DNA of 5,047 bases from an uncultured Blautia sp. GTDB taxonomy: Bacteria; Bacillota; Clostridia; Lachnospirales; Lachnospiraceae. Of the stretch, positions 4,632 through 5,047 are shown piece after piece (position 1 is the stretch's first letter; every line of letters starts with the position of its first letter). The stretch is taken from positions 1 to 5,047 of the forward strand of contig NZ_CAKRNY010000097.1 in NCBI RefSeq assembly GCF_934371575.1, read 5' to 3'. Made by a program: the position numbers and the translations under genes. The notes under the pieces were generated by a model, which was not told the origin of the DNA, searched no databases, and saw only the letters and a program-made list of their open reading frames with translations.

Positions 4632-5047
4632 ATGGCAAAAAGAATCATTACAATCAGCAGAGAATTTGGAAGTGGCGGACGTTTTATCGGAGAAGAAGTA
4701 GCGAAGAAACTTGGAATTGCTTATTATGATAAAAATATCATTAATGAGATTGCAGAAAAGTCCGGTTTATCTCCGGAATATATTCAGGAAAATGCAGAGT
4801 TATCTCCGAAAAAAGGTTTGTTTGCTTATGCACTTGCCGGACGTGATATCACAGGAAAATCAGTAGAAGACATGGTGTATGAGGCACAGAGACAGGTTAT
4901 TTTAGAACTGGCTGATAAGGAACCATGTGTAATTATTGGAAGAAATGCCGATTATATTCTGAAAGATCGGGATGATGTGCTGAATGTGTTTATTCATGGA
5001 GATGCGCCGGAAAAAACGCAGCGAATCCGTCAGATATATCATGTCAG
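4632..5047 (+). CDS. Cytidylate kinase-like family protein, N-terminal part (cut by window edge)
   Basis: The first 138 codons of a P-loop kinase-like protein of the Cytidylate_kin2 type (PF13189-like) are present; full members have about 200 residues. The N-terminus MAKRIITISREFGSGGRFIG carries the degenerate P-loop GSGGR (13-17) seen in this family, where arginine takes the place of the classical GK[ST] lysine. LGIAYYDKNIINEIAEKSGL (28-47) and EPCVIIGRNADYIL follow, the latter matching the nucleoside-monophosphate-kinase core strand and the GR(N/G)AD motif. The visible end, DDVLNVFIHGDAPEKTQRI, is like the start of the lid region. The family resembles CMP kinase, but a CMP-phosphorylating role has not been shown for these paralogues to my knowledge, so its function is open. 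The start is supported by AAGGAGGAG 5 nt upstream. It lies immediately downstream of the MATE gene in the same transcription unit. Confidence 0.87.
   Translation, partial: MAKRIITISREFGSGGRFIGEEVAKKLGIAYYDKNIINEIAEKSGLSPEYIQENAELSPKKGLFAYALAGRDITGKSVEDMVYEAQRQVILELADKEPCVIIGRNADYILKDRDDVLNVFIHGDAPEKTQRIRQIYHV

Overview
The window looks like chromosomal DNA from a Gram-positive gut anaerobe of the Lachnospiraceae type (Clostridia). The evidence is moderate-to-low GC, strong AAGGAGG-type ribosome binding sites about 6-7 nt before most starts, sigma-A promoters, hairpin-plus-U-tract terminators, and a gene set (MATE exporters, stand-alone PTS IIA, small flavodoxin, AAA_14/DUF4143 ATPase, cytidylate kinase-like protein) that is common together in that family. 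The genus cannot be fixed from sequence reading alone.

Layout. (1) 1-185, minus strand: the first 61 codons of a MATE-family exporter, expressed from a promoter with a 19-bp spacer that holds a near-perfect dyad, the hallmark of MerR-family control. (2) 349-1525, plus strand: a canonical promoter (TTGATA-17-TATAAT), then a glucose-type PTS EIIA domain protein and a flavodoxin-fold protein, probably one operon closed by a strong intrinsic terminator. (3) 1526-3056: an AT-rich single-gene module encoding an AAA_14/DUF4143 ATPase. It is preceded by four copies of AAAACGTGA spaced 31, 32 and 32 bp apart, about three helical turns each. (4) 3053-3251: a compact leader region. A near-consensus promoter overlaps the ATPase stop codon and fires directly into a terminator hairpin. 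A second, related terminator hairpin follows. The two share a 29-bp block (23/29 identical) with an apical stem-loop that changes in a compensatory way. (5) 3252-end: a second, full-length MATE exporter and, 12 nt downstream, a cytidylate kinase-like protein that runs off the window.

How it works together (inference). The two MATE genes appear to be controlled differently: one by a MerR-type activator acting on DNA, the other by tandem terminator-type RNA elements in its leader. The crr-flavodoxin pair looks like ordinary metabolism. The ATPase between the two terminator regions looks like an accessory gene with its own repeat-rich control region.

The two most unusual signals are the tandem conserved hairpins at 3090-3223 and the helically phased repeats at 1577-1683. 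I do not recognise either as a named element.
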